Shown here piece by piece: positions 15,574 to 22,710 of a stretch of DNA of 22,710 bases. Location: NCBI GenBank assembly GCA_002716165.1, contig PAZT01000010.1, positions 1 through 22,710 of the forward strand, read 5' to 3'. The translations under genes and the position numbers were made by a program. Source of the DNA: Deltaproteobacteria bacterium (GTDB lineage: Bacteria; SAR324; NAC60-12). Every line of letters begins with the position of its first letter. Position 1 is the stretch's first letter. The notes beneath the pieces were generated by a model, which had not been told where the DNA came from, ran no database searches, and saw nothing but the letters and a program-made list of their open reading frames with translations.

Positions 15574-17133
15574 ATGCAGCTACCTGATGTCGAGCATATG
15601 TCATCTGCAGAAAAAAACTGGTTTGCCAGTTCAATAGCTGGAATGATTGTAGCAGATGGACGTGCAGACCAGACAGAACTTGAATTTTTGAAAGAAGCAA
15701 TCAATTTTCTTGATAACAAAGATGAGATAAGTCAGATAATGGCCATTGTAAAAAATGGTACCCTCCCAAATTTAAGTCCTCTTGAAATAGATTCCAAGCA
15801 AGCTTTTCTAATGCTTAAGTATCTTGCTCAGCTAATGGTTGCTGATTCTGATCTATCATCAAAAGAAATTGAGTTTTTTCTCTTAGTTGGAAAATTTCTT
15901 GGGTTCAGTGATGAGATACCTTCTAAATTTTGGAAAAGTGCACGGTCACTCCTTGAAAGAGATCTGCCTATGGGAATGATTGAGACTGGAAAATTAAAGG
16001 TAAAAGTAACTCTGACGAATGTAGATGAAAGCGGTTTTACATTTCGCCTAAGTAAACCCTTGATGCCTAAGGTAAAAGTAATGTTACGAGTTAGCAAAAT
16101 ACATCATTTTCAACAAACCGCTGAAAGTGATGAAGAATACTGGAATGTAATTGCTTGTAAGATGTTTAAGCAGCACCAGCTAAAATATGATGATGGCTCC
16201 TACATGATTCGAGTAAATTTTGAGCAGAAAATTGCATATGAGCATGGAGTTTTGCAAATAATTCATCCTGAAAACTTTGCTGTGATTTCAAAAGGTGGAA
16301 TTATTGAGACAAAAAAGAACTCTTTGCATGGAAGTAATTTACACTGCTATATCTGTGACAACCCTGAAGTGCCTTTTTATGTGTTGCAGTCAAAAAGCAT
16401 GAAAACAAAAACAAATATATTCGGAATTCCATCGTATGTAGGTTCTGCAGGTGAATTGGATTTCTGCAATTATAGTTTGATCGATGTAGCTTCATGTCCT
16501 AAATGTGGATTCTCAAGCAATCATAAGGATGATTTTAAAAGATTAGAAACAGATAATCCTCATTTTGATAGTGTAAAATTTTCAGAAGAATGGTCAGATA
16601 AAATTGCCCCATTACTCAAAAAAACTCAGGAATATGGTGAGAAATATTTTGGGGAAGAACGAGATGCAGACCAAGGAATTCTTTCTTATGATTTGGCTGC
16701 CGCTACCTTTGAACATATGGCAAACATAGAAACGGATGTTCGAAAGAAGCGTGAGCATCTTCGTAGGAAAGTTTCAATGCTTATGGTCCAGTCTGAACTT
16801 CTTATGGAAAACGAAGACAGAAAGGCTGCAGAGGCTAATTTGAAAAAAGTTGTTGAAGTTTTAGAGTCTATATTTGAAAGCTTAGAAGGAGCTGTTATTC
16901 TTCATGCATGTGTTTTGTTGTTTCAGATAAAAATCTACTTTAATGATTTGCAATCCGCTGCAAAATTCATGAAATTCATGGACAATTATGACACAGAAGG
17001 AAAACTTGCAGAAGGTACGGAAGAGTATAAGGAACTAAAAGTAAGTTCAGCAAAAATGAAAGCAACATTTGACGACAGAGAAATTCTTACAAAGGAGAAG
17101 CTGAAACATTTTCATTTAGATGATGATGAGTGA
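15574..17133 (+). CDS. Multidomain protein: TerB-like repeat, PilZ-like segment, DUF2225-like zinc ribbon, helical tail
   Basis: No named gene is recognised in this 519-residue cytoplasmic protein. Residues 15-115 look TerB-like, with two matched halves: VADGRADQTELEFL (26-39) and VADSDLSSKEIEFF (89-102). Each has Asp and Glu seven residues apart, as in the metal-binding TerB/DjlA-N fold. Residues 135-225 are beta-rich and might be a PilZ-like domain, but the canonical Arg motif is not evident. Residues 255-325 hold two Cys pairs (Cys258/261 and Cys308/311), the second in CPKCGF, spaced like DUF2225 zinc-binding proteins. A helical, TPR-like Glu/Lys-rich C-terminus ends in HLDDDE. ATG 15574 follows AAAGGGG with a nine-base spacer. 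Its stop overlaps the next gene's start, so the two are translationally coupled. Confidence 0.65.
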   Translation: MQLPDVEHMSSAEKNWFASSIAGMIVADGRADQTELEFLKEAINFLDNKDEISQIMAIVKNGTLPNLSPLEIDSKQAFLMLKYLAQLMVADSDLSSKEIEFFLLVGKFLGFSDEIPSKFWKSARSLLERDLPMGMIETGKLKVKVTLTNVDESGFTFRLSKPLMPKVKVMLRVSKIHHFQQTAESDEEYWNVIACKMFKQHQLKYDDGSYMIRVNFEQKIAYEHGVLQIIHPENFAVISKGGIIETKKNSLHGSNLHCYICDNPEVPFYVLQSKSMKTKTNIFGIPSYVGSAGELDFCNYSLIDVASCPKCGFSSNHKDDFKRLETDNPHFDSVKFSEEWSDKIAPLLKKTQEYGEKYFGEERDADQGILSYDLAAATFEHMANIETDVRKKREHLRRKVSMLMVQSELLMENEDRKAAEANLKKVVEVLESIFESLEGAVILHACVLLFQIKIYFNDLQSAAKFMKFMDNYDTEGKLAEGTEEYKELKVSSAKMKATFDDREILTKEKLKHFHLDDDE

Positions 17134-18682
17134 TTTAAATTTTCAAGATCAATCCCATAGTCCTAATGTCCATTCAAACTTAGGAAGCAAGAATAGCAAG
17201 CTTATATTAATGCTTCTAAGTAAGGATTTGCGTAAAACCTATATGAAACCCTTGGTGGACCGTTTGCATGAATTGGATGTTATAGCTGCAATTGATGAAA
17301 TAAATTATCCTGAAGAAAAGCAGAAAAAATTTCACTGGATATTAAAATTTCCTGGAGATATTCCTATGGGAAAAACACCGGATATGAATACTGCAAAGTT
17401 AATTTTTCGAGTACTTGGTAAACCTGTTTTGCAGGCAGAAAAAATTAATGCAAATAGCTCAGAAAAACTAAAAAAAATCGTTGAACGGTTCAAAAAAATT
17501 CAGCAAATATGTCAGGAACGCGAAAAAAATCCTGCTTTTGTAAAGCTAGCAATAACTGATGCTATTTTGCGAAAAAAAAAGGAGATGATTTTAAACTATG
17601 AGAAACTGATGGTTAGTTTAGATAAAAAAATTATTGATGTTGAAATTCCTTACTATCAGGGAATAGGATATATTCTTACCGAAGCAATTGAGAAAATAAC
17701 AGGTGTAGCGGTATTAGACAAACTTATGAAAGGTCTAATTTATATTATGATAATTGACGACCTGGAAAAAAGAACTATTGACGGTCTTGTTAAAATAGAT
17801 TTTAGCCGGAAGTTTCTTTCCTATATGTCTACAAGTGAGATTGCAAAAAAATTAAAATCTTTTCGGGAAGAGAAATCAGATGAATTTAAAGATGCTAGCG
17901 TTGGCGATTTGATTTTCAATTCACCTGACTTTGAGAAGGTGGATATTGTCTTTTTTAATTCATGGAAATTCACTGAAGATTCATTCCCAGTAAGAGTTGC
18001 CTTACGTAAAAAAACACTCATAAGCAAAAAGGAAGAAAGACAGGTTAAGCAGCATGATTATAATAAATCAAAAATTGCTAACGAAGAAAAATCCTTGGAG
18101 GACGTCAAAAATAAATTAAATGAATTAATGCGTGAAATAAATAAAATTGAAAAATCACATTTGGAAGATGAAGATGAATATCAAAATCTGAACAATTCCA
18201 GAAGAAGATTATTGAAAGATATCAAGAGACGTGAGATAAGGATAAAAGAGCTGAAACGCCCAGTAAAAGAAGCTGGAGAGGAAAAAATAATCACATTTGA
18301 TTTGTTTGAGATTTTTAAAAGCAAACAGTCTTTTTTACATCGGATGGGAGACAAAGCAGGATCGATGGGACTGGGTAATTTATTTGGAAAGAATGTTGAG
18401 ACTGAAAAACGCTTCAGCTTTAACAAACTTTATGAAATGGCAAATTTTTCAAAAGATTGGATAAAAGCCTCCAACCAATCAAAGAAAATTTCTTCAGAAT
18501 CATCTCGGCTAGCAGAACAATTAGATCAGTTTGTGGAAAAACACAAGCTTTCTGCAAGTATCGCAGGTACTCGTTCAAACAACAAAATTAATTATCAGCC
18601 TCTGCTGGATGAGCATATTCTTGATCGAATGGAACTTGCTGTTTTGAGCTGTGAAATAGCAAACTACTACGATGAAAAGTAA
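17120..18682 (+). CDS. Uncharacterised coiled-coil protein, coupled to the TerB-like gene
   Basis: I do not recognise this 520-residue protein. It has no signal peptide and no clear transmembrane helix. Residues 25-60 (KLILMLLSKDLRKTYMKPL and on) alternate strand- and helix-like segments, but I would not assign a receiver domain. Residues about 300-378 are a highly charged coiled coil rich in Lys/Glu/Arg/Asn. The middle contains hydrophobic YYQGIGYILTEAIEKITGVA and GLIYIMIIDDLEKR helices, and the C-terminus is helical and Ser/Lys-rich. Three ATG codons in a row (17120-17128) overlap the previous gene; the third gives the typical ATGAGTGA overlap. Base composition matches its neighbours. It probably works with the TerB-like protein, but that rests on coupling alone. 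Confidence 0.6.
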   Translation: MMMSDLNFQDQSHSPNVHSNLGSKNSKLILMLLSKDLRKTYMKPLVDRLHELDVIAAIDEINYPEEKQKKFHWILKFPGDIPMGKTPDMNTAKLIFRVLGKPVLQAEKINANSSEKLKKIVERFKKIQQICQEREKNPAFVKLAITDAILRKKKEMILNYEKLMVSLDKKIIDVEIPYYQGIGYILTEAIEKITGVAVLDKLMKGLIYIMIIDDLEKRTIDGLVKIDFSRKFLSYMSTSEIAKKLKSFREEKSDEFKDASVGDLIFNSPDFEKVDIVFFNSWKFTEDSFPVRVALRKKTLISKKEERQVKQHDYNKSKIANEEKSLEDVKNKLNELMREINKIEKSHLEDEDEYQNLNNSRRRLLKDIKRREIRIKELKRPVKEAGEEKIITFDLFEIFKSKQSFLHRMGDKAGSMGLGNLFGKNVETEKRFSFNKLYEMANFSKDWIKASNQSKKISSESSRLAEQLDQFVEKHKLSASIAGTRSNNKINYQPLLDEHILDRMELAVLSCEIANYYDEK

Positions 18683-18728
18683 TAAAATTAAATACTGTAA
18701 AACAAATACGGACTGGAATTTTAACGAT

Positions 18729-20228
18729 TTACATACCTCCAACTGTCATTTCTGAAACTAGTACCGTTGGCAGTCCAACCCCAACAGGAACATTCTGTCC
18801 TTCTTTTCCACATGTCCAAATGCCTTCACTCATGGCAAAATCATTTCCAACCATGCTGACTTTCGACATTGCATCCGGACCATTCCCGATTAGAGTGAAA
18901 TTTTTTATTGGAGTGGTTTTTTCACCGTTCTCCACAAGCCAAGCAACTGTAGGGACAAAAACAAAATCTCCATTTGAAATATCTACTTGACCGCCACTAA
19001 ATTCCTGACAGAAAACCCCTTTTTTTATTGATCCTATTATTTCCTCTGGATGAGAATTACCTTTTGCAAGATACGTTGAAGTCATCCGAGGTAAAGGGTA
19101 ATGAGCATAGGATTCTCGGCGTCCATTTCCTGTTGGATTAGTGCGGAAGTGTCTTGCACTGATACGATCGTGCATGTAGCTTCGTAAAACACCGTTTTCT
19201 ATTAACAGGTTTTCTGAGGAAGGGATGCCCTCATCATCAAAATTAATTGCACCTCTTTCATGTGGAATGGTTCCGGCATCATAGATTGTACATAAATCTG
19301 AAGCAACTTTTTCTCCTATACGACCGCTGTAAGCAGATGTTCCTTTACGGTTAAAGTCAGCTTCCAAAGGGTGTCCTACTGCTTCATGAAGGAGAATTCC
19401 AGATTGTGCGGGGCCCAAAATAACTGGCATCAATCCTGAGGGAGCCTGTTTTGCCCCTAAAAGAAGAATTGCTTCAGAAGCTGCCTGTTCGCCTAAAATT
19501 AAAGAGTAATCAGCTTGTTTCAGGTAATCTAGACCCACACGCCCTCCGATTCCAGAAGTGCCATTCTGTACATTTTTGCCTTCTTGAGATATACAGTGTA
19601 CATTCATGCGGAACATTGGTCTTGTATCACGCATAATTTGTCCTTCTGAAGTTACAACCTGAGTCAGATTGATTGCATCCATCATAGCGACAGTAACTCT
19701 ATTAACCCTTTGGTCGTAATTTTTTGCAATAGCCTCTGTGCGCTGTATAATTTTAATTTTTTGAGCAAGCTTCATATCTGTAACTGTTTCAAGTACAGGA
19801 TAATAATTTTTTGGAACTAACTCATTAAATCTGAAAGCCTTGTCAAGTGAAACATCTCCACTTGCAGCAATAGATGCCGCAGTTCTTGCAGCTCGCATCA
19901 TAGGCTTCAAGTCAAAATCCTCACTGTATGCATAACCTGTCTGGTCATTCTTTACTACTCTGATGCCCACTCCAGAAACTACAGCAACAGCAGAATTTTT
20001 GATTATTCCGTCTTCCATTACTACAGAATTTCGTGTGCTGTACTCAAAGTGTAGGTCAGCAAAATCCCCACCGTTCCTTAATGCTTCGCTTAATAACTTG
20101 TGAACCACAGTATGGTCGATTCCCATTTCTGACTCAAACAATTGTTTTACAGCTTCATCTCCTGATAAAGCTTTGGTAAGTTTGCGAGCAATATTTTCAG
20201 TTTCAAATGATATTTTTGAAGTTCCCAT
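18729..20228 (-). CDS. tldD: Metalloprotease TldD
   Basis: TldD with TldE/PmbA forms a cytoplasmic Zn protease known for processing peptide antibiotics and for turnover of the CcdA antitoxin. The 499-residue protein carries HEAVGHPLE (281-289) with His281, Glu282 and His286. DFNRKGTSAYSGRIGE follows, and the C-terminal WTCGKEGQ holds the third metal ligand, Cys473. Length is close to the E. coli protein (481). ATG 20226-20228 has GAGG about ten bases upstream. It is the last gene of the minus-strand run, 86 bases after lpxB. The partner pmbA is not in the window. Confidence 0.95.
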   Translation of the reverse strand: MGTSKISFETENIARKLTKALSGDEAVKQLFESEMGIDHTVVHKLLSEALRNGGDFADLHFEYSTRNSVVMEDGIIKNSAVAVVSGVGIRVVKNDQTGYAYSEDFDLKPMMRAARTAASIAASGDVSLDKAFRFNELVPKNYYPVLETVTDMKLAQKIKIIQRTEAIAKNYDQRVNRVTVAMMDAINLTQVVTSEGQIMRDTRPMFRMNVHCISQEGKNVQNGTSGIGGRVGLDYLKQADYSLILGEQAASEAILLLGAKQAPSGLMPVILGPAQSGILLHEAVGHPLEADFNRKGTSAYSGRIGEKVASDLCTIYDAGTIPHERGAINFDDEGIPSSENLLIENGVLRSYMHDRISARHFRTNPTGNGRRESYAHYPLPRMTSTYLAKGNSHPEEIIGSIKKGVFCQEFSGGQVDISNGDFVFVPTVAWLVENGEKTTPIKNFTLIGNGPDAMSKVSMVGNDFAMSEGIWTCGKEGQNVPVGVGLPTVLVSEMTVGGM

Positions 20229-20314
20229 TTATTTATAACCTCTTTTTTGTATCTTTATTTAGTAGTGATTTTACTGAATTTTTTAATATTAAGATTAACA
20301 CAAATAAATCTTCA

Positions 20315-21442
20315 TTAATTTATGAAATCTTCAATACACAATGCAGCTCTCTTGTATGCTCCAGGTTCACCAAGCTTTCCACCAATCTTTTTTAGTTCTC
20401 CAATCATTGTTCCACGATAATCATGATCCTGCAAGAGACGAACAGCGTTATCAGTAATACTACTTACATTGAATTTATTTTGAATCAATTCAGGAACAAT
20501 TTCTTTATCTGCCAGAATATTTACCATGCCTATATATTTTGTCTGAGCAAGGGTCTGAGCAATCATGTATGTAAGCGGTGAAACCCTGTAAACAATGACA
20601 AAGGGTTTAAGGGCAAGTCCTGTTTGTAATGAGGCAGTTCCAGAAGAAATTATAGCAGCGTCACAGGCCTTTACTGATTCGATGAACTGTTCGGGAACTA
20701 CCTTCAAGTTGACAGATGAAGTTAGGGCTTTCCTCTGGACTTCGTCAAAATCTAGAGACTCTGCTACAGGAATAATACACTGAAATTCGCCAATTTTTTT
20801 TTCAATTTCTGGTAGTGCTTCCAACATTGTTGGCAGGTGTTTCTCCATTTCACTTGGACGACTCCCGGGAGCAATTACCAAAAGCGGTATATCATTTCGT
20901 AATCCTAAATTTTCACGGAATTTGGAGGAATCTTTCTCCAGATCGATTTCATCAAGCAGTGGGTGGCCAACCCAGCTAACATCAACACCAGCCTCTTTAT
21001 AAATTTTTTCTTCAAAAGAAAACAGCACAATCATTTTGTCAACAACACGTTTGATTGTATTCAGTCTCCCCTTTCTCCACGCCCAAATTTGAGGACTGTT
21101 AAAAAATATTACGGGTATGCCTTTTTCTCTTGCATATGAAGCAAGTTTAAGATTGAATCCGGGATAGTCGATTAAAATAAGTGCATCGGGGCTTTCCTCT
21201 ATCAGAGCATCACGCATTCTCCAGAGAGTTTTGTATAGTCTTGGGAGATGCCATGCTAACTCGACAAATCCGTGTGCTTGTAATGTGTCAAGCATAAAAT
21301 AAGGACGAAAACCTTCACTAAGCATCTTTTTGCCGCCAATGCCGAACAAATCGGCATCATTATGATTTTGACGCAAACTACGAATCAATCCTTCCCCGTG
21401 AATATCTCCAGAGGCTTCACCGGCAATCATCATCAATTTCAT
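20315..21442 (-). CDS. lpxB: Lipid-A-disaccharide synthase
   Basis: LpxB (GT19) joins UDP-diacylglucosamine and lipid X to make the lipid A disaccharide at the inner face of the inner membrane. Motifs across 375 residues are AGEASGD (7-13), DYPGFN (92-97), SPQIWAWRKGR (116-126), VGHPL (158-162), PGSRPSEM and SSGTASLQTGLALKPFVIVYR. Two positions differ from the common form: FFNSPQ in place of YYISPQ, and APGSR in place of LPGSR. Neither touches a residue I know to be essential. Length is normal. ATG 21440-21442 has no clear ribosome-binding site. It follows tolR by 43 bases. Confidence 0.95.
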   Translation of the reverse strand: MKLMMIAGEASGDIHGEGLIRSLRQNHNDADLFGIGGKKMLSEGFRPYFMLDTLQAHGFVELAWHLPRLYKTLWRMRDALIEESPDALILIDYPGFNLKLASYAREKGIPVIFFNSPQIWAWRKGRLNTIKRVVDKMIVLFSFEEKIYKEAGVDVSWVGHPLLDEIDLEKDSSKFRENLGLRNDIPLLVIAPGSRPSEMEKHLPTMLEALPEIEKKIGEFQCIIPVAESLDFDEVQRKALTSSVNLKVVPEQFIESVKACDAAIISSGTASLQTGLALKPFVIVYRVSPLTYMIAQTLAQTKYIGMVNILADKEIVPELIQNKFNVSSITDNAVRLLQDHDYRGTMIGELKKIGGKLGEPGAYKRAALCIEDFIN

Positions 21443-21485
21443 CAGGTTTTACTATATTAGTATAATAACGAAGAGTTTTTTAGTT

Positions 21486-21908
21486 TCAGAAGTCCTGCTT
21501 TATTACAAGTCCAACCTGCCTAAATCCAGCATTTTTAAAAAGAAGCATTACATCGATCAAAATACTATAAGGCACCTGTTCATCCATTTGTAGGTAAACA
21601 GGTAGTTTATTTTCCCATACTGTTACTTTACTTTTTAGAGAAACAGCAAGGCTTTTTAGAGAATATAATTCATTATTAATTGAAATTTGATTATTTTTAT
21701 TGACTACTGCCAAAATTGAATTTTCATAATCTGGGGCACGTTCTTTTAGTTTGCCTTGAGGAAGTTGAATCGGGAGAGCGAGTGTCATTAAAGGTGCAGA
21801 AATTAGGAAAGATACTAGCAGTACTAATAGCACGTCAACAAAGGGAGTAATGTTTATATCTGACATCAGTTCTCCACGCAATCGTCGCGCGTGTCTGAAT
21901 TTTCTCAT
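21486..21908 (-). CDS. tolR: ExbD/TolR family biopolymer transport protein
   Basis: This inner-membrane protein is the peptidoglycan-binding partner of the TolQ/ExbB proton channel. The 140-residue sequence begins with a basic cytoplasmic stretch (MRKFRHARRLRGELMSDINITP). Then comes one transmembrane helix carrying the essential proton-path aspartate (Asp25 in TPFVDVLLVLLV). The C-terminal periplasmic domain ends GFRQVGLVIKQDF. Its ATG overlaps the tolQ stop (ATGA), so the two are translationally coupled. The presence of pal just upstream favours TolR over ExbD. Confidence 0.92.
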   Translation of the reverse strand: MRKFRHARRLRGELMSDINITPFVDVLLVLLVSFLISAPLMTLALPIQLPQGKLKERAPDYENSILAVVNKNNQISINNELYSLKSLAVSLKSKVTVWENKLPVYLQMDEQVPYSILIDVMLLFKNAGFRQVGLVIKQDF

Positions 21909-22585
21909 TGTTTGGGGAGGAGTTGCTGTTGAAGGTAATGAAGCAGTTGTAGGGCGAAATAATCCATAATTTCAGTCATTCCACGTATTGTAGCGCGAAA
22001 CAGATTATATCCAAGAGTAGCTGGAATTGCTGCAAACAGTCCTGCAGCTGTAGCTACTAGGGCTTCTGCTATGCCGGGACTTATTACAGAAAGTTCTACA
22101 GAATTGAGCTCAGATATGCTCATGAATGTATTTATTACTCCAATAACTGTTCCAAATAAACCTATAAAAGGCGAAGTAACTCCTATAGTTGCCAGAAGTG
22201 CTTGACCAGCATTCATGTCTTTTTCAGCTAGCAGAATTCTCCCTTCAAGCATCCGTTCCAGCCTGTCCATAAGTTCCCTACGGTGACCATAGTCAGATTC
22301 TGGATTAGCTTCAAGGAATTTTATTACTTCGCTGTGGGTAAGGGTAAACATTTCTTGGAGGGGGTTTTTAGGCATCTTACTGAAACGTAGCCAAAGTTCA
22401 TCTACCCTGTTAGTAGTTTCAAGCAGCCTAAGAGCACGAGCCTGCAGGTACTTAGTCCTTAAAAGGCTTATGATTTTCATGAAAAGTGTAACCCAGACAA
22501 CAATTGAAGCAAACAGAAGCACAGCAAGAACTCCGAAAGCTATGCTGCTAAAATCTGTAGTAAATGGGAGTGAAAAAAAATCCAT
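21905..22585 (-). CDS. tolQ: MotA/TolQ/ExbB family proton channel protein
   Basis: TolQ forms the pentameric inner-membrane channel that uses proton-motive force to drive TolR. The 226 residues show a first helix at about 12-40 and a cytoplasmic domain at about 41-130. Two more helices carry the family motifs ATIGVTSPFIGLFGTVIGVI (132-151) and GIAEALVATAAGLFAAIPA (171-189). Length is typical. ATG 22583-22585 lies 11 bases after the stop of the pal-like gene. The set is probably one operon running pal, tolQ, tolR, lpxB, tldD. Confidence 0.93.
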   Translation of the reverse strand: MDFFSLPFTTDFSSIAFGVLAVLLFASIVVWVTLFMKIISLLRTKYLQARALRLLETTNRVDELWLRFSKMPKNPLQEMFTLTHSEVIKFLEANPESDYGHRRELMDRLERMLEGRILLAEKDMNAGQALLATIGVTSPFIGLFGTVIGVINTFMSISELNSVELSVISPGIAEALVATAAGLFAAIPATLGYNLFRATIRGMTEIMDYFALQLLHYLQQQLLPKQ

Positions 22586-22596
22586 TTACATATCTA

Positions 22597-22710
22597 TCAC
22601 TTAAGCAGCAAACTGAATTCTACTCTTCTGTTTCTGGCCCAAGCGTTCTTGTTGGATTGGGGGACGAGTGGAAATTCCTCACCATAACTAATTATTTGAG
22701 TAAGTTCCGG
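22597..22710 (-). CDS. pal: OmpA/Pal family protein, C-terminal end only
   Basis: The minus-strand frame is open from the window edge to TGA at 22597-22599, giving 37 residues. ISYGEEFPLV and NAWARNRRVEFSLLLK match the end of the OmpA-like peptidoglycan-binding domain, including the Asn-Arg-Arg that follows the diaminopimelate-binding region. Pal, OmpA and MotB share this domain. The neighbouring tolQ and tolR make Pal the best guess, but the lipoprotein signal that would prove it lies outside the window. Confidence 0.75.
   Translation of the reverse strand, partial: PELTQIISYGEEFPLVPQSNKNAWARNRRVEFSLLLK

Noticed and set aside
16963..16980. Tandem AAATTCATG repeat
   Set aside because: Only two copies, in frame, encoding KFMKFM in a helix; too short to be meaningful.
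17190..17310. Response-regulator receiver domain at the start of the 520-residue protein
   Set aside because: The strand-helix pattern is suggestive, but the conserved acidic pair, phosphoacceptor Asp and Lys could not be placed.
1..22710. CRISPR arrays, tRNA/rRNA genes, insertion sequences, attachment sites
   Set aside because: No regularly spaced repeats, no cloverleaf-like or rRNA-like sequence, no transposase or integrase motif was seen on either strand.

Overview
This is an AT-rich (mostly A/T third positions) bacterial chromosomal window with closely packed housekeeping genes. The cell is Gram-negative: there is a lipid A gene (lpxB), a Tol/ExbB-type envelope motor pair, the end of a Pal/OmpA-like lipoprotein gene and a predicted outer-membrane protein. 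Haem is made by the C5 route (glutamyl-tRNA reductase), which argues against a typical alphaproteobacterium, and pyrD is the membrane-linked class 2 form. A marine deltaproteobacterium-like or SAR324-like lineage is my guess from gene content and base composition only. Several genes use TTG starts and many lack a clear Shine-Dalgarno sequence.

Layout. (1) 1-2278, plus strand: the end of a small multidrug-resistance-like membrane protein runs out of frame into the C-terminal third of an acetolactate-synthase-like enzyme. A lipoamide-dehydrogenase-fold flavoprotein that lacks the redox disulfide follows. (2) 2491-7925, minus strand, read from right to left: pgsA, hslV, hslU, a family 4 uracil-DNA glycosylase, hisS, lspA. 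(3) 8072-11788, plus strand: hemA, hemC, then an adrenodoxin-reductase-type ferredoxin-NADP reductase. (4) 11794-13507, minus strand: an AMMECR1-domain gene overlapping pyrD. (5) 13508-14064: a long AT-rich gap with a candidate short ORF and a candidate promoter. (6) 14065-18682, plus strand: an AtuE/LiuC-type enoyl-CoA hydratase, a secreted probable beta-barrel protein, a TerB-like/zinc-ribbon protein, and a coiled-coil protein I do not recognise. (7) 18729-22710, minus strand, read from right to left: the end of a pal-like gene, tolQ/exbB, tolR/exbD, lpxB, tldD.

Most of the window is ordinary. HslV and HslU form one protease. HemA and HemC catalyse the first committed step and a later step of tetrapyrrole synthesis. 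Pal, TolQ and TolR serve envelope integrity. The parts that merit attention are the gene-gene junction near base 145, the disulfide-less flavoprotein next to it, and the tightly linked genes at 14872-18682. That last block joins a cell-surface protein to two cytoplasmic proteins of unknown role and is the best candidate here for an undescribed system, but the sequence alone does not show what it does.
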